From Belliella baltica DSM 15883 (GTDB lineage: Bacteria > Bacteroidota > Bacteroidia > Cytophagales > Cyclobacteriaceae), in the NCBI RefSeq assembly GCF_000265405.1, contig NC_018010.1, positions 186,001 to 250,000 on the forward strand: a DNA stretch of 64,000 bases, in the 5' to 3' direction. Every line of letters begins with the position of its first letter. The stretch's first letter is position 1. Below, in pieces: positions 8,308 to 17,218 of the stretch. The notes beneath the pieces were generated by a model that was given only the letters and a program-made list of their open reading frames with translations, was not told the origin of the DNA and did not search any database. The position numbers and the translations under genes are program-made.

Positions 8308-8315
8308 GGCGTTGT

Positions 8316-8440
8316 TGTTAAAATGTTAAACGTTAAAAGCGTTAATTGGGCAAATGGGTTAAAAGGTTAAATTGGTTAAAAGGTTAACTGGATTAAGAGG
8401 TTAATTGGGTTAATAGGTTAATTGGTTATTTGGTTAAACC
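8316..8440. repeat. Degenerate GGTTAA-type short repeats
   Basis: About 125 bp upstream of the ArsC/Spx-like gene are built from variations of GGTTAAAA and GGTTAATTGG (for example GGTTAAAAGGTTAA). There are roughly a dozen GTTAA units with irregular spacing of 8-12 bases. The tract is non-coding. It may arise by slippage; no function is evident. Confidence 0.75.
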
Positions 8441-8499
8441 AGTATAAAACGATAACTGAGTCTTAAATCTTGTGTCTAACCTCTTATGTCTAGTATCTA

Positions 8500-9795
8500 T
8501 CACAAACTCAAAATCTCTTTTAAAGAGGCTTCATTGGCTTGTACGATCTGGGAGATGTATTCGTCTGTCAGTGCTGTGGAGAGGAATAAACTTTCGAATT
8601 GTGAAGGTGCTAAATACACCCCTCTGTGCAGCATGGCTTGGAAGTATTTTCCAAAAAGCGCTGTATCAGCCTGTTTTGCAGAAGCAAAATCAAAGATCTC
8701 TTTATCCGTAAAGAATAAACTATACATGCTACCTAAATGATTGACTGTATAATTGAGACCTAATTTCTCTAAAGAGGTTTTGATTCCACTGACCAATTTA
8801 TCTCCTATTTGGTTCAACCTTGTGTAAACTTCATCGTGTGTATCTAAATATTGTAGCATCGTAAGACCCGCAGCCATGGCGATTGGATTACCTGACAAAG
8901 TTCCAGCCTGATAAACGGGACCAGCTGGGGATACAAACTCCATGATTTCTTTCTTGCCACCGTAGGCCCCAACAGGCATTCCTCCACCGATAATTTTACC
9001 TAGTGTCGTCATGTCTGGAGTTACGCCAAAGAGTTCTTGCGCTCCACCTTTTGCCAAGCGGAAGCCTGTCATTACCTCATCGAAGATCAATATGATTCCT
9101 TCTTTGTCACAGATTTTTCTCAAACCTTCTAAGTAACCCGGTTTCGGAGTTACCAAACCCATGTTGCCCGGAACAGGCTCTAAAATCAAGGCAGCTATTT
9201 CGTTTTTGTTTACTTTTATCAATTCCTCAATCGCTTCCAAATCATTGTATGGAGCAATTAATGTGTCTTTGGCTGTTCCTTTGGTGACCCCTGGTGAATC
9301 GGGATTGCCCATGGTCATGGCACCAGAACCTGCAGCGATTAAGAAGGAGTCTCCATGTCCATGGTAGTGTCCTTCCATTTTGATGAACTTATCCTTACCG
9401 GTGAATCCTCTTGCCACTCTGATGGCAGACATGGTTGCTTCTGTTCCCGAGTTGACCATTCTGACCTTCTCTACAGAGGGGACCATCTTGGTGATCAATT
9501 CGGCAATTTCCACTTCCCTCGCTGTTGGCGCACCGAAAGATGTTCCATTTTCCATCGCTTTGATGACAGCTTCTTTGATCATTGGGTGATTGTGACCAAG
9601 TATCATTGGTCCCCAGCTGTTGATCAGCTCGAAGTAACTATTGCCATCTGCGTCAAAGATATGGGCGCCATCTGCTTTTTCTATAAAAATAGGGTTCCCT
9701 CCTACTGCTCTAAATGCCCTAACCGGTGAATTCACACCTCCTGGAATATAATTTTGAGCCTTTTCAAATAAGGCTTTACTTTTATTAATCTGCAT
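8500..9795 (-). CDS. hemL: Glutamate-1-semialdehyde 2,1-aminomutase
   Basis: PLP enzyme that converts glutamate-1-semialdehyde to 5-aminolevulinate, the last step of the C5 route into heme. The 431-residue protein matches the family from MQINKSKALFEKAQNYIPGG onward. Visible motifs are the GGVNSPVRAF segment near the start, NSGTEATMSA, EGHYHGHGDSF, the Asp-containing LIFDEVMTGFR, and the PLP-lysine in TTLGKIIGGGMP. It is a class-III aminotransferase fold and acts as a cytosolic dimer. The neighbour upstream (10 bp away) is the TPR/periplasmic-binding-like gene in the same direction, so the two may be co-transcribed. hemB and hemE are elsewhere in the window, so the heme genes are dispersed. 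Confidence 0.97.
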   Translation of the reverse strand: MQINKSKALFEKAQNYIPGGVNSPVRAFRAVGGNPIFIEKADGAHIFDADGNSYFELINSWGPMILGHNHPMIKEAVIKAMENGTSFGAPTAREVEIAELITKMVPSVEKVRMVNSGTEATMSAIRVARGFTGKDKFIKMEGHYHGHGDSFLIAAGSGAMTMGNPDSPGVTKGTAKDTLIAPYNDLEAIEELIKVNKNEIAALILEPVPGNMGLVTPKPGYLEGLRKICDKEGIILIFDEVMTGFRLAKGGAQELFGVTPDMTTLGKIIGGGMPVGAYGGKKEIMEFVSPAGPVYQAGTLSGNPIAMAAGLTMLQYLDTHDEVYTRLNQIGDKLVSGIKTSLEKLGLNYTVNHLGSMYSLFFTDKEIFDFASAKQADTALFGKYFQAMLHRGVYLAPSQFESLFLSTALTDEYISQIVQANEASLKEILSL

Positions 9796-9805
9796 TGAAA
9801 TTATT

Positions 9806-11479
9806 TTATTTCTCTTCTAATACCCCATTTTCCAATTTCAGAATGGGTACAAATTTATTATTTCTGCTATTTCTAAAATCCAAACCGTAGGAAATTCTTC
9901 CTTCGCTTCTTCCGATTTCATTCAGGTTTTTTCTGAAATCAAATCCTTTTGAGCTGTTGATTGTGGTCGTCACCCAATTCATCAATTCATACCCCAAGTG
10001 TGCGTTGAGGGAGGGATAGATTTGATTTTCTTCAAAAAAGGCTTCACGGAACTCTTCTACCTGAGAACTTGCAAAGCGTATGGTATTGTTGGAAATAAAG
10101 TGGAAATTTTGGTTTTGGAGCATTTCAAAATTCGCAAAATTGAAAAACAGCCAAGTGTCCATCACCATTACAGGCGTATTTCCAGATATAGATTCCAAGA
10201 GTCCAAAGGTTGGTGAAGCCACATTTGGATCATCACTTAGGATGATGATGATATCTGCTTTTGCGGTCGCATTTCCACTTCGGAGATTCAAGTCAGTAAA
10301 AAAGGTTCTGATATTTCTATCTGTAATTTCTTGATTAGCGACAATCTGAAAGCCATATTTTGTAGCATCTGAAACCATTTTCTTTGCAAGCTGCTCGTCC
10401 CTAGTCGAATTAGAATAGCCTATAGCAATTCTTTTCCCTTGAATAAATTTCCTAGCATATTCAAATACACCTTCCGAAATCGAAGAAATCGAAGGACGGA
10501 ATAAATACGCGAATTCATAAGTATCCAGTTTATCATCCACATTAGAAAGCGGATTGATAAAAGGAATTTGATTTTTTTGTGCAAATTTTGCTACGACGTC
10601 GGTTTCTTCAGGGTAAAGCGGACCAATGATCAGGTCTACTTGATCAAAAAATGGATCTGCAAAAATGCTGTTGATTTTGGATGGGTTTCTTTCTGTATCA
10701 AATGTCTTTACATTCAATTGGACACCTTCTTTTACTGCTCCTTTTATGGCAAAATCGATCCCTTGGTATAAGTCAAAAATAAAATTCCCCGCATTGATAT
10801 TGCTCACTCCGGTTCCTCCTGCATAATTGAAAGGCAAGACGATTGCCACATCCAACACACCATTATTCTTAACTCTGAGGGTGCGCTCAGGCGTATTGTC
10901 TAGGGGATCGAGTTTAACATCTTTGATCTGATTATAAACCGACTTGTCATTTGTTGACATAACTGTTTGACTTTCCAACTGTGTTTTCAGCGCAAATAAA
11001 AACCCTCTGTTACTTTCGTACTTTTTGATATTTCCAACCAAATAACTTAATGAGGCTTCTTTGAGATATTTAAATGAAGCGTTTTCTGCTTCGGTTTTGA
11101 TTGCTGGATCAGTGATTTGCAGTATGGTATTCAATGCTTCTGAGTTGTTCCCTTCTTCAAAGTGGATCAAAGCCATCAAGTAATTTGCATCTTCAATTTT
11201 GTTCCAAGACTTCTTTTCCAAGAGTGGTGTCAAGGTAGCTTTTGATAAGGCATATTGACTATTTAGAAACGCTGCTTCTGCGAAGTGATAAGTTGCATAG
11301 TTTGCCAATTCACCGTATTGAGTTTCGTCTAAATAGGGGCGCAATAAGTCCATGGCTTCTTTGTAATTACCATAACCGATAAGGGTTTTTGCTCTATTGT
11401 AGCTTGCAAGTTGATCCTGAGCGTAAGATTCAACAAAAAATAAAGAGACAAATAAAATCAAAAGAAAGGTGTATTTCAT
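9806..11479 (-). CDS. TPR plus periplasmic-binding-protein-like exported protein (LpoA-like architecture)
   Basis: A 557-residue exported protein with a signal peptide ending at SYAQ (about residue 20). Helical TPR-like repeats span about 20-150 (YNRAKTLIGYGNYKEAMDLL and similar). A type-1 periplasmic-binding fold follows from about 207 (VLDVAIVLPFNYAGG ... DLIIGPLYPEE ... RIAIGYSNSTRDEQ). It is usually named an ABC substrate-binding protein, but no permease or ATPase is nearby. The TPR-then-PBP order is that of LpoA, the outer-membrane activator of PBP1A, so a cell-wall role is a fair alternative. No lipobox is visible. It lies directly ahead of hemL. Confidence 0.7.
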   Translation of the reverse strand: MKYTFLLILFVSLFFVESYAQDQLASYNRAKTLIGYGNYKEAMDLLRPYLDETQYGELANYATYHFAEAAFLNSQYALSKATLTPLLEKKSWNKIEDANYLMALIHFEEGNNSEALNTILQITDPAIKTEAENASFKYLKEASLSYLVGNIKKYESNRGFLFALKTQLESQTVMSTNDKSVYNQIKDVKLDPLDNTPERTLRVKNNGVLDVAIVLPFNYAGGTGVSNINAGNFIFDLYQGIDFAIKGAVKEGVQLNVKTFDTERNPSKINSIFADPFFDQVDLIIGPLYPEETDVVAKFAQKNQIPFINPLSNVDDKLDTYEFAYLFRPSISSISEGVFEYARKFIQGKRIAIGYSNSTRDEQLAKKMVSDATKYGFQIVANQEITDRNIRTFFTDLNLRSGNATAKADIIIILSDDPNVASPTFGLLESISGNTPVMVMDTWLFFNFANFEMLQNQNFHFISNNTIRFASSQVEEFREAFFEENQIYPSLNAHLGYELMNWVTTTINSSKGFDFRKNLNEIGRSEGRISYGLDFRNSRNNKFVPILKLENGVLEEK

Positions 11480-11491
11480 GTGTTTATAATT

Positions 11492-11673
11492 TAATTTTAT
11501 GCTTATCCGCTATGACATCAGGATGTAATTTTATCACAAATAATCATGCTGATAATTGTCAACAGGCGCACAGGTATTCACAGTCAAAAGCAGTCCAAAT
11601 ATCGTTCCTGTAATATAGGCTACGAATTTAATCCATTTTACGGTCATAGAAAAGAAAAAAGCCAAAGCAGATG
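11492..11673. repeat. Direct repeat copy 1 flanking the toxin-antitoxin module
   Basis: About 182 bp matching 12418-12605 at high identity, including TTATCCGCTATGACATCAGG, TAATTGTCAACAGGCGCACA and TACGGTCATAGAAAAG. It ends at AAGCCAAAGCAGATG, that is, within the loop of the guaA terminator present only in the other copy. Beyond it the sequence changes to GATGGATGGATTTTT. It is non-coding and lies upstream of the TPR/PBP gene. Confidence 0.9.
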
Positions 11674-11951
11674 GATGGATGGATTTTTAAAATGGAATAA
11701 AGATTATCTGCAATGGCACCAGCATTCAAATTCAGGCATGATCATACAGAAAACAGTCGAAAATCAACAGTCCACAGTAGCTCTCGAAATAAATTGTTTT
11801 ATATTGGCTACTGGTTAGAGAACTGATAGTTAATTTTAGTATTCAAAAAAATTGAATCCGATTTTCAAAATTAATTAGGATAGACTGCAACAACTCCACC
11901 AGGATGAATCAAATATTTGAATAAATCGTTAACTTTAATAACGCAAAAGCA
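11674..11951. other. Upstream region of the toxin-antitoxin pair
   Basis: About 280 bp between repeat copy 1 and the antitoxin. It contains a second AACAGTCCACAG-type segment like the one within repeat copy 2, but no gene. The promoter of the toxin-antitoxin pair should lie near its right end; I cannot point to a consensus element with confidence. Confidence 0.4.
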
Positions 11952-12155
11952 ATGATCATGAAGGGAATAAATTATGTGACGGATAATAAGAACAGAAAAG
12001 TTGCTGTTCAAATTGATTTAAAAATATATGGAAAACTGTGGGAAGATTTTTATGACAATATGATAGCGGAGCAGAGAAAGGACGAAGAAAAAATACCGCT
12101 AAAGGATCTGATCAAGACATTAAAAGAAGAAGGCAAATTGGATGAATCAATATGA
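11952..12155 (+). CDS. Antitoxin of a RelE/ParE-type toxin-antitoxin pair
   Basis: A 67-residue charged protein whose C-terminal half (EQRKDEEKIPLKDLIKTLKE) is the flexible acidic/helical part that usually wraps the toxin. The N-terminal KVAVQIDLKIYGKLWEDF resembles the short beta-plus-helix DNA-binding region of RelB/Phd-like antitoxins. Translation may begin at the ATG at 11952 or two codons later at 11958. It overlaps the toxin gene by 14 bp, which is typical of coupled antitoxin-toxin expression. Autorepression by the complex is expected from the families but is not shown by a clear operator here. Confidence 0.75.
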   Translation: MIMKGINYVTDNKNRKVAVQIDLKIYGKLWEDFYDNMIAEQRKDEEKIPLKDLIKTLKEEGKLDESI

Positions 12156-12402
12156 GATTATTGTAAGTAAATCTGCTGCAAAAGAGCTCTCAAAATTACC
12201 TAAACAGGTCAATAATAAAATTATCAAAGCCATTTTAGCCCTGTCAGGAGATCCTCGACCAAACGGTGCAAAAAAACTTCGTGGAATATCTGAGAACTGG
12301 CGAATCCGGATCGGAGATTATCGAGTGATATACGCCGTTGCCGACGAAATACTAGTGGTAGATATCAGAAAAGTAGGACATAGAAAAGATATTTACGAAT
12401 GA
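12142..12402 (+). CDS. RelE/ParE family toxin
   Basis: An 86-residue protein with the complete RelE/ParE pattern. It has an N-terminal YEIIVSKSAAKELSKLPKQ helix pair, a GDPRPNGAKKLRG turn and the WRIRIGDYRVIYAV core strands. The C-terminal VVDIRKVGHRKDIYE carries basic and tyrosine residues used by mRNA-cleaving RelE members. The size is normal for the family and the gene appears intact. Whether it cleaves ribosomal mRNA (RelE) or poisons gyrase (ParE) cannot be decided from sequence, but the GHRKDIY ending favours RelE-like activity. It is the only intact accessory gene pair in this stretch and is flanked by long direct repeats. Confidence 0.88.
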   Translation: MNQYEIIVSKSAAKELSKLPKQVNNKIIKAILALSGDPRPNGAKKLRGISENWRIRIGDYRVIYAVADEILVVDIRKVGHRKDIYE

Positions 12403-12417
12403 TCTTCTCAATTATAT

Positions 12418-12605
12418 CATTTTATGATTATCCGCTATGACATCAGGATGAATATTATTCACAAATAATCATGCTGATAATTGTCAACAGGCGCACAGGT
12501 GTCCACCGTCAACAGTCCACAGCAGTCCAAATATCGTTCCTGTAATATTGGCTACGAATTTAATCCATTTTACGGTCATAGAAAAGAAAAAAGCCAAAGC
12601 AGATG
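12418..12605. repeat. Direct repeat copy 2 flanking the toxin-antitoxin module
   Basis: About 188 bp matching 11492-11673. It differs by a small insertion (TGTCCACCGTCAACAGTCCA in place of a shorter stretch) and scattered substitutions. It contains the left arm and loop of the guaA terminator. Because only this copy has the complete terminator next to guaA, it is probably the ancestral one. Confidence 0.9.
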
Positions 12606-12614
12606 CTTTGGCTT
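12591..12614 (-). terminator. guaA terminator
   Basis: Perfect 10-bp stem AAGCCAAAGC / GCTTTGGCTT with loop AGAT, followed on the minus strand by TTTTTTCTTTTC. It lies 33 bp past the guaA stop codon. Repeat copy 1 (11492-11673) carries only the left arm and loop of this hairpin. Confidence 0.85.
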
Positions 12615-12647
12615 AAATGTTTACAATTCATTTGGGGAAATTAAATT

Positions 12648-14177
12648 CTATTCCCACTCGATCGTTGCAGGTGGCTTAGAAGAAATATCGTAAACTACTC
12701 TATTTACTCCTTTGACTCTATTGATGATTTCGTTAGACATTTTACCAAGAAATTCATAAGGCAGGTGAATCCAGTCTGCTGTCATTCCATCTACAGAACC
12801 TACTGCTCTAAGGGCAACCACTTTTTCATAGGTTCTTTCGTCACCCATAACTCCGACAGATTGGATTGGTAAAAGGATCGCTCCTGCTTGCCAAACTTGG
12901 TCATAGAGTCCATGGTCTTTGAGGCCTTGGATAAAGATGTAATCTACTTCTTGGAGTGTCTTTACTTTTTCGGCTGTGATATCTCCTAAAATTCTGATAG
13001 CAAGTCCTGGCCCTGGAAAAGGATGCCTTCCTACGATCGTTTCAGGAATTTCCAAAGCTCTTCCTACTTCTCTCACTTCATCTTTGAAGAGTGTATTTAG
13101 TGGCTCAACGACAGACAGTTTCATGAAATCAGGAAGGCCGCCCACATTGTGGTGGGATTTGATGGTTGCAGAAGGACCTTTGACAGAAATAGATTCGATC
13201 ACATCAGGATAAATTGTACCTTGACCCAACCACTTGACTCCATCAATCTTGTTTGCTTCCAGATCAAAAACTTCGATAAAAGCATTTCCTATCGCCTTTC
13301 TTTTCAATTCGGGATCAGACACTCCTGCTAAAGCATCATAAAATCGCTGCTTTGCATCTACGCCGATCACGTTTAGTCCCATGTCTTTGTAAGAATGCAG
13401 TACTTCCTCGAATTCGTTCTTTCTCAAAAGACCATTATCAACAAACACACAATAGAGGTTGGCTCCAATAGCTCTGTGAATCAAGGTTGCCGCTACAGAA
13501 GAATCTACTCCACCTGACAATCCCATGACAACTTTGTCTTGGCCGATCTTGGTTCTCAAGTCTTCAACCGTTGCATCGATAAATACATCAGAGGTCCAAT
13601 CTTGGGCACATCCACAAATCTGAACTACGAAATTTCTAAGAAGGTTTTTGCCTTCTGAAGAGTGTGTTACCTCTGGGTGAAATTGAATCCCATACGTTTC
13701 TTCATTTTGAATTTTGAATGCTGCTACACGGACAGATGAGGTACTTGCGATTACATCAAATCCATCAGGCAATTCCTTGATAGTATCTCCATGTGACATC
13801 CAAACAGTTGATCCATGACTCATTTCTTTGAGTAGATCGAAGTGGGTGTCGATATGATTTAAATTGGCCCTTCCGTATTCTCTAATTTCAGAAGGAAGCA
13901 CTTCACCTCCATATTTGTGCGCAAGGAGTTGGGAACCATAGCAAACACCCAAAAGTGGGAGTTTACCTCTAAAAATATCTAAATCTAAATCCGGTGATCC
14001 TTCGTCTCTTACTGAGCAAGGACTTCCCGAAAGGATTACCCCTTTGATGTCTGAGGTGATTTCAGGAATATTATTATAAGGATGAATTTCGCAATATACA
14101 TTGAGTTCTCTAACTCTTCGGGCGATGAGTTGCGTGTACTGAGAACCAAAATCAAGGATCAAAATCTGTTCTGCCAT
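12648..14177 (-). CDS. guaA: GMP synthase (glutamine-hydrolysing)
   Basis: Converts XMP to GMP using ATP and glutamine. The N-terminal class-I amidotransferase carries the nucleophile in GVCYGSQLL (Cys79) and the His/Glu pair in FHPEV (His167, Glu169). The ATP-pyrophosphatase domain has the PP-loop SGGVDSS at 221-227. The C-terminal dimerisation domain ends in KPPATIEWE. At 509 residues it is full length. I chose the ATG at 14177, not the TTG two codons upstream, because [16 protein letters not shown] is the family start. A TACCTTTG promoter element lies only 3 bp ahead of this ATG, implying a leaderless or nearly leaderless mRNA. Confidence 0.98.
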   Translation of the reverse strand: MAEQILILDFGSQYTQLIARRVRELNVYCEIHPYNNIPEITSDIKGVILSGSPCSVRDEGSPDLDLDIFRGKLPLLGVCYGSQLLAHKYGGEVLPSEIREYGRANLNHIDTHFDLLKEMSHGSTVWMSHGDTIKELPDGFDVIASTSSVRVAAFKIQNEETYGIQFHPEVTHSSEGKNLLRNFVVQICGCAQDWTSDVFIDATVEDLRTKIGQDKVVMGLSGGVDSSVAATLIHRAIGANLYCVFVDNGLLRKNEFEEVLHSYKDMGLNVIGVDAKQRFYDALAGVSDPELKRKAIGNAFIEVFDLEANKIDGVKWLGQGTIYPDVIESISVKGPSATIKSHHNVGGLPDFMKLSVVEPLNTLFKDEVREVGRALEIPETIVGRHPFPGPGLAIRILGDITAEKVKTLQEVDYIFIQGLKDHGLYDQVWQAGAILLPIQSVGVMGDERTYEKVVALRAVGSVDGMTADWIHLPYEFLGKMSNEIINRVKGVNRVVYDISSKPPATIEWE

Positions 14178-14180
14178 GCG

Positions 14181-14188
14181 CAAAGGTA
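14181..14188 (-). promoter_or_regulatory. guaA -7 promoter element (TACCTTTG)
   Basis: TACCTTTG matches the Bacteroidota -7 consensus TAnnTTTG. It ends 3 bp before the guaA ATG, so the transcript should begin at or next to the start codon. No convincing -33 TTG at normal spacing is visible. Confidence 0.6.
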
Positions 14189-14253
14189 ATCAGCCCATGA
14201 CAATTGGTAAAATTAAATGCTAAAATTTTCGGAAGAATATTTGGCTGCTCAAA

Positions 14254-15261
14254 TCAATCTTCGTTGAAACTTGCATTATCTCCTTCAAAAAGCGTTTCCA
14301 AAGCCACAGCCTCCACACCCAACTCATCTTCCAAGTATCTTTCAAAAACAGCTGTGCTTCCATGTGTGAGATAAACTTTCTCTGCCTCTGTTGCTTGAAT
14401 TGCCTGAATTAATCCTGGCCAATCTGCATGATCTGATAAGACAAATCCCGTATCCACAGCTCTTCTCCTTCTTGCCCCACGGATGGTCATCCAACCTGAA
14501 CAAACACCTGTGCGGTATGGAGAAAACTTTTTCATCCACGGTGTTCCCATGGCAGAAGGCGGTGCCATAATCAAGCATCCTTTGAATCTACTTTTTGGAA
14601 TCTCTTGTGTGACTTTGGGAATATCTCTCACTTTCACCCCATTTGCGATTAAGGCTTGATTGACATTCCATATGGCTCCATGGGCGAAAACTTCTCCAAT
14701 GGACAGGTCTAAATTATTGATAACCCGTTGAGCTTTGCCTAAGGAATATGCAAAAAGCACCGAATTCCTACCCTGATCGGCGTTTGCTTTCCACCATGCA
14801 TTGATTTTTTCAATGATCACCGCTTGCGGCTCCCAAGTGTAAACTGGCATGCCAAAGGTACATTCAGATACAAATTCATGGCATTTGACCGGTTCAAATG
14901 CCGCTGCAAGTCCATCATCTTCCACTTTATAATCTCCTGAGACTACTACAATTTTCCCTTTGTACTCTAGCCTCACCTGTGCTGAACCGGGAATGTGTCC
15001 TGCTGGATGGAGCGAAATCTGCACACCATTGATATGAATTGGTTCCCTGTATTCCAGCGTCTCTAAATTGATATCCTGTCCCAACCTCAGCCGCATTACT
15101 TGTTCCGAATGATGGTGTGCTAAATAATGCTTCATCCCCCATCGGGAGTGGTCCGCATGGGCATGGGTTATGACTGCCTTATCGACAGGCTTCCAAGGAT
15201 CAATAAATACATCAGCCTGGGGACAATAGAGTCCTGAAGCAGTCAATTCCAGCAGTGCCAT
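14254..15261 (-). CDS. Ligase-associated DNA exonuclease (metallo-beta-lactamase fold)
   Basis: A 335-residue MBL-fold nuclease related to the beta-CASP/SNM1 group. The metal site HAHADH is at residues 33-38, with later ligands in HPAGHIPGSAQ and VVSGDYKVEDDG, and a late LSDHADWPGL motif. The family (TIGR04122) is normally encoded with an ATP-dependent DNA ligase and a ligase-associated helicase. Neither is adjacent here: the flanks are guaA and a DUF4221 lipoprotein. I start at the ATG at 15261 (MALLELTASGLYCPQ) instead of the TTG at 15267. The likely role is DNA end processing in a repair pathway. Confidence 0.85.
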   Translation of the reverse strand: MALLELTASGLYCPQADVFIDPWKPVDKAVITHAHADHSRWGMKHYLAHHHSEQVMRLRLGQDINLETLEYREPIHINGVQISLHPAGHIPGSAQVRLEYKGKIVVVSGDYKVEDDGLAAAFEPVKCHEFVSECTFGMPVYTWEPQAVIIEKINAWWKANADQGRNSVLFAYSLGKAQRVINNLDLSIGEVFAHGAIWNVNQALIANGVKVRDIPKVTQEIPKSRFKGCLIMAPPSAMGTPWMKKFSPYRTGVCSGWMTIRGARRRRAVDTGFVLSDHADWPGLIQAIQATEAEKVYLTHGSTAVFERYLEDELGVEAVALETLFEGDNASFNED

Positions 15262-15280
15262 ATTCAAAGAACGTCACCGG

Positions 15281-16423
15281 TTAGTCAATGTTTACACCGT
15301 AGAAATAAAAAGTTTCAAAGTCCTTTTCAACTTCATCGGCTTTTTCTCCTTCTTTCAATTTACTGTATAAGACATTTCTACAACTTGTAAGCTTAATATC
15401 TTTTTCACCTTCCCAGATTTTCTTATCTCCATCGAAAACCTGATAATAAGTCTTTTTGTATTTTTTTTCTAAGGCTAAAAATTCCGGCTGTCCTACCACG
15501 TTTCTTGGCAAAGCATCGACTTCTTCTTTAGGAGCTCCTCCTTTATACCAAGTGAGTAAATATCCATTAGAAAAATTGAAACCTTCAAATGTAGAGTACT
15601 TTAATCTATTGAAGAATTTCCCAAAATTTTCATTTGGGTCACTGGGTAAATTTTGCATGTAATTTTCTCCTGGATTTAAGGCAATAGTTCTTTTTAGCTC
15701 CATTGAAGGAAAGTTATATACATATATCTCTGGAGAAGACGTAAAGTTGATATAGAGTTCCTTGTTATGATAAACTGCAAGAGGGTTTTCAAAATTATAA
15801 CTACCCGGATTAAGGACCATTTGACTTTCCCTCGGTAATTTTTCTTTAGCTATAACCGAAAAGTCATCAAGTTTATAGGATGTCAGTAGTGGATAATCAA
15901 CATAAAAACTCTCTGAAAACTCTTCCCGTGGGTCTTCAGTATGAAAAGCATGTGAAAACATCATATCCCCAATAGGGAGATTAACAGTGGACCCCATAAT
16001 TCTGTTGGTAACTGGGCTAAAAGGAGTTTGCCGTTTATCTTTCAATGCAAATTCGCCATCGTAAATAAATTGCATACCGAACGTTTCTATCAAAATATCT
16101 CCACTCTCAAGGTATTGAACTGTCATAAAATAATCCGATTGATAGTTGTCTTTCCCATCACCGGTTCGATTGATTTGTTGTAATATATTTCCAGCTGGGT
16201 CCACTCTCAAAAAATCATTTGTAAAGACGTCATACAAAAGGTATTCTGACCGATCTTCTTTCAGATCAATCAAATAGAGTTCGCCAAGATGATCAATCTG
16301 TAAACTGTCAATAATTGCAAGTTCTATATCATTGACAACGGTGTTTTCTTCTTTGGAGTCTTGACATGAAATAAGATTGATTAACAAAACTGCTGAAACC
16401 GCAAAAACAAATAGCTTTTTCAT
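15281..16423 (-). CDS. DUF4221-like beta-propeller lipoprotein
   Basis: A 380-residue lipoprotein. The signal sequence ends in the lipobox LISC (Cys20). The rest is rich in beta strands with propeller-like repeats (GELYLIDLKEDRSEYLLYD, PLAVYHNKELYINFTSSPEI and others) and resembles the DUF4221 / 6-bladed-propeller lipoproteins of Bacteroidota. No catalytic motif is visible. It lies 19 bp upstream of the exonuclease start, so co-transcription is possible though functionally odd. A second, much shorter lipoprotein of similar look is at 34137-34556. Confidence 0.65.
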   Translation of the reverse strand: MKKLFVFAVSAVLLINLISCQDSKEENTVVNDIELAIIDSLQIDHLGELYLIDLKEDRSEYLLYDVFTNDFLRVDPAGNILQQINRTGDGKDNYQSDYFMTVQYLESGDILIETFGMQFIYDGEFALKDKRQTPFSPVTNRIMGSTVNLPIGDMMFSHAFHTEDPREEFSESFYVDYPLLTSYKLDDFSVIAKEKLPRESQMVLNPGSYNFENPLAVYHNKELYINFTSSPEIYVYNFPSMELKRTIALNPGENYMQNLPSDPNENFGKFFNRLKYSTFEGFNFSNGYLLTWYKGGAPKEEVDALPRNVVGQPEFLALEKKYKKTYYQVFDGDKKIWEGEKDIKLTSCRNVLYSKLKEGEKADEVEKDFETFYFYGVNID

Positions 16424-16585
16424 AGAAATAAAATTAGTGGACTTAAATCAAACTAATAAAAGTTTATAATCAAAAAATACGCTATCAAAATAAGCTTAAA
16501 AGTGATGAAAAGGGGGAATCTAGAGATCAAAAATATATCTTATGAATGATAATAAAATATAAATGAAACACTAAAAGGAATCGAG

Positions 16586-17218
16586 TTAAATCAACACCTC
16601 CAAATCCTTCCCAGGTTTAGGATAACTCAATTTAGCCAATCTCTTTCCTACATAATATTCATCTAAACCCGATACCGTCACAGTTCCCAAGGCTTCCAAA
16701 TCCAAGGAACCATCTGCTCTAAGCCCCTCGGCATCCACATGAACTTCTTCGATGGAAGCGATGATAAAAACCGTTCCATTTACCTGTAAGGTTTGTTTTT
16801 CGACCAGCTTACAAGCCAACTGAACTCGGCTACCTTCTACAAAAGGAGCAAAAAAATCATTTTTATAGGATTCTTTTAACCCTGTTGCTTCAAACTCAGA
16901 TACTTTATAACTCGCTGCAGTCTGATGTGCTTGTTGATAAAAAGATTCATGCACGTGATTGAGTGTGAAATATTCGGTTTCAAGGATATTTTCAAGTGTA
17001 TGTCTTTCTACAGTATGTGGGCGAAACAAGATTCCAACCAATGGAGGACTTGCTCCGATGTGAAATACTTGAGAAAAAGGTGCTAAGTTGGTTTGTCCTG
17101 CATGACTTTTCGACCCGATAAGGTTCAAGCTTTTGTAGCCCGCAAGCGCATTGACAAAATCCCTTCTAAAGGCTGAATCAGCTTCTAGCAGGGATTGTTT
17201 AGTGAAAGCTTTCATCAT
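16586..17218 (-). CDS. Flavin reductase-like FMN-binding split-barrel protein
   Basis: A 210-residue protein of the flavin reductase / nitrilotriacetate monooxygenase component B type. The FMN-binding split barrel is recognisable from NLIGSKSHAGQTNLAPFSQV and PPLVGILFRPHTVERHTLEN. The C-terminal half has the VQLACKLVEKQTLQVNGTVF strand pattern. These proteins bind FMN and reduce it, or use it, with NAD(P)H. Its start overlaps the stop of the preceding gene (ATGA-type overlap), which shows translational coupling in an operon with 17215-17658 and probably 17683-17952. The ATG is doubled (ATGATG), so the start may be one codon later. Confidence 0.8.
   Translation of the reverse strand: MMKAFTKQSLLEADSAFRRDFVNALAGYKSLNLIGSKSHAGQTNLAPFSQVFHIGASPPLVGILFRPHTVERHTLENILETEYFTLNHVHESFYQQAHQTAASYKVSEFEATGLKESYKNDFFAPFVEGSRVQLACKLVEKQTLQVNGTVFIIASIEEVHVDAEGLRADGSLDLEALGTVTVSGLDEYYVGKRLAKLSYPKPGKDLEVLI

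Noticed and set aside
12481..12693. 70-codon plus-strand frame
   Set aside because: It runs through repeat copy 2 and the guaA terminator, antisense to the guaA end; no protein-like features.
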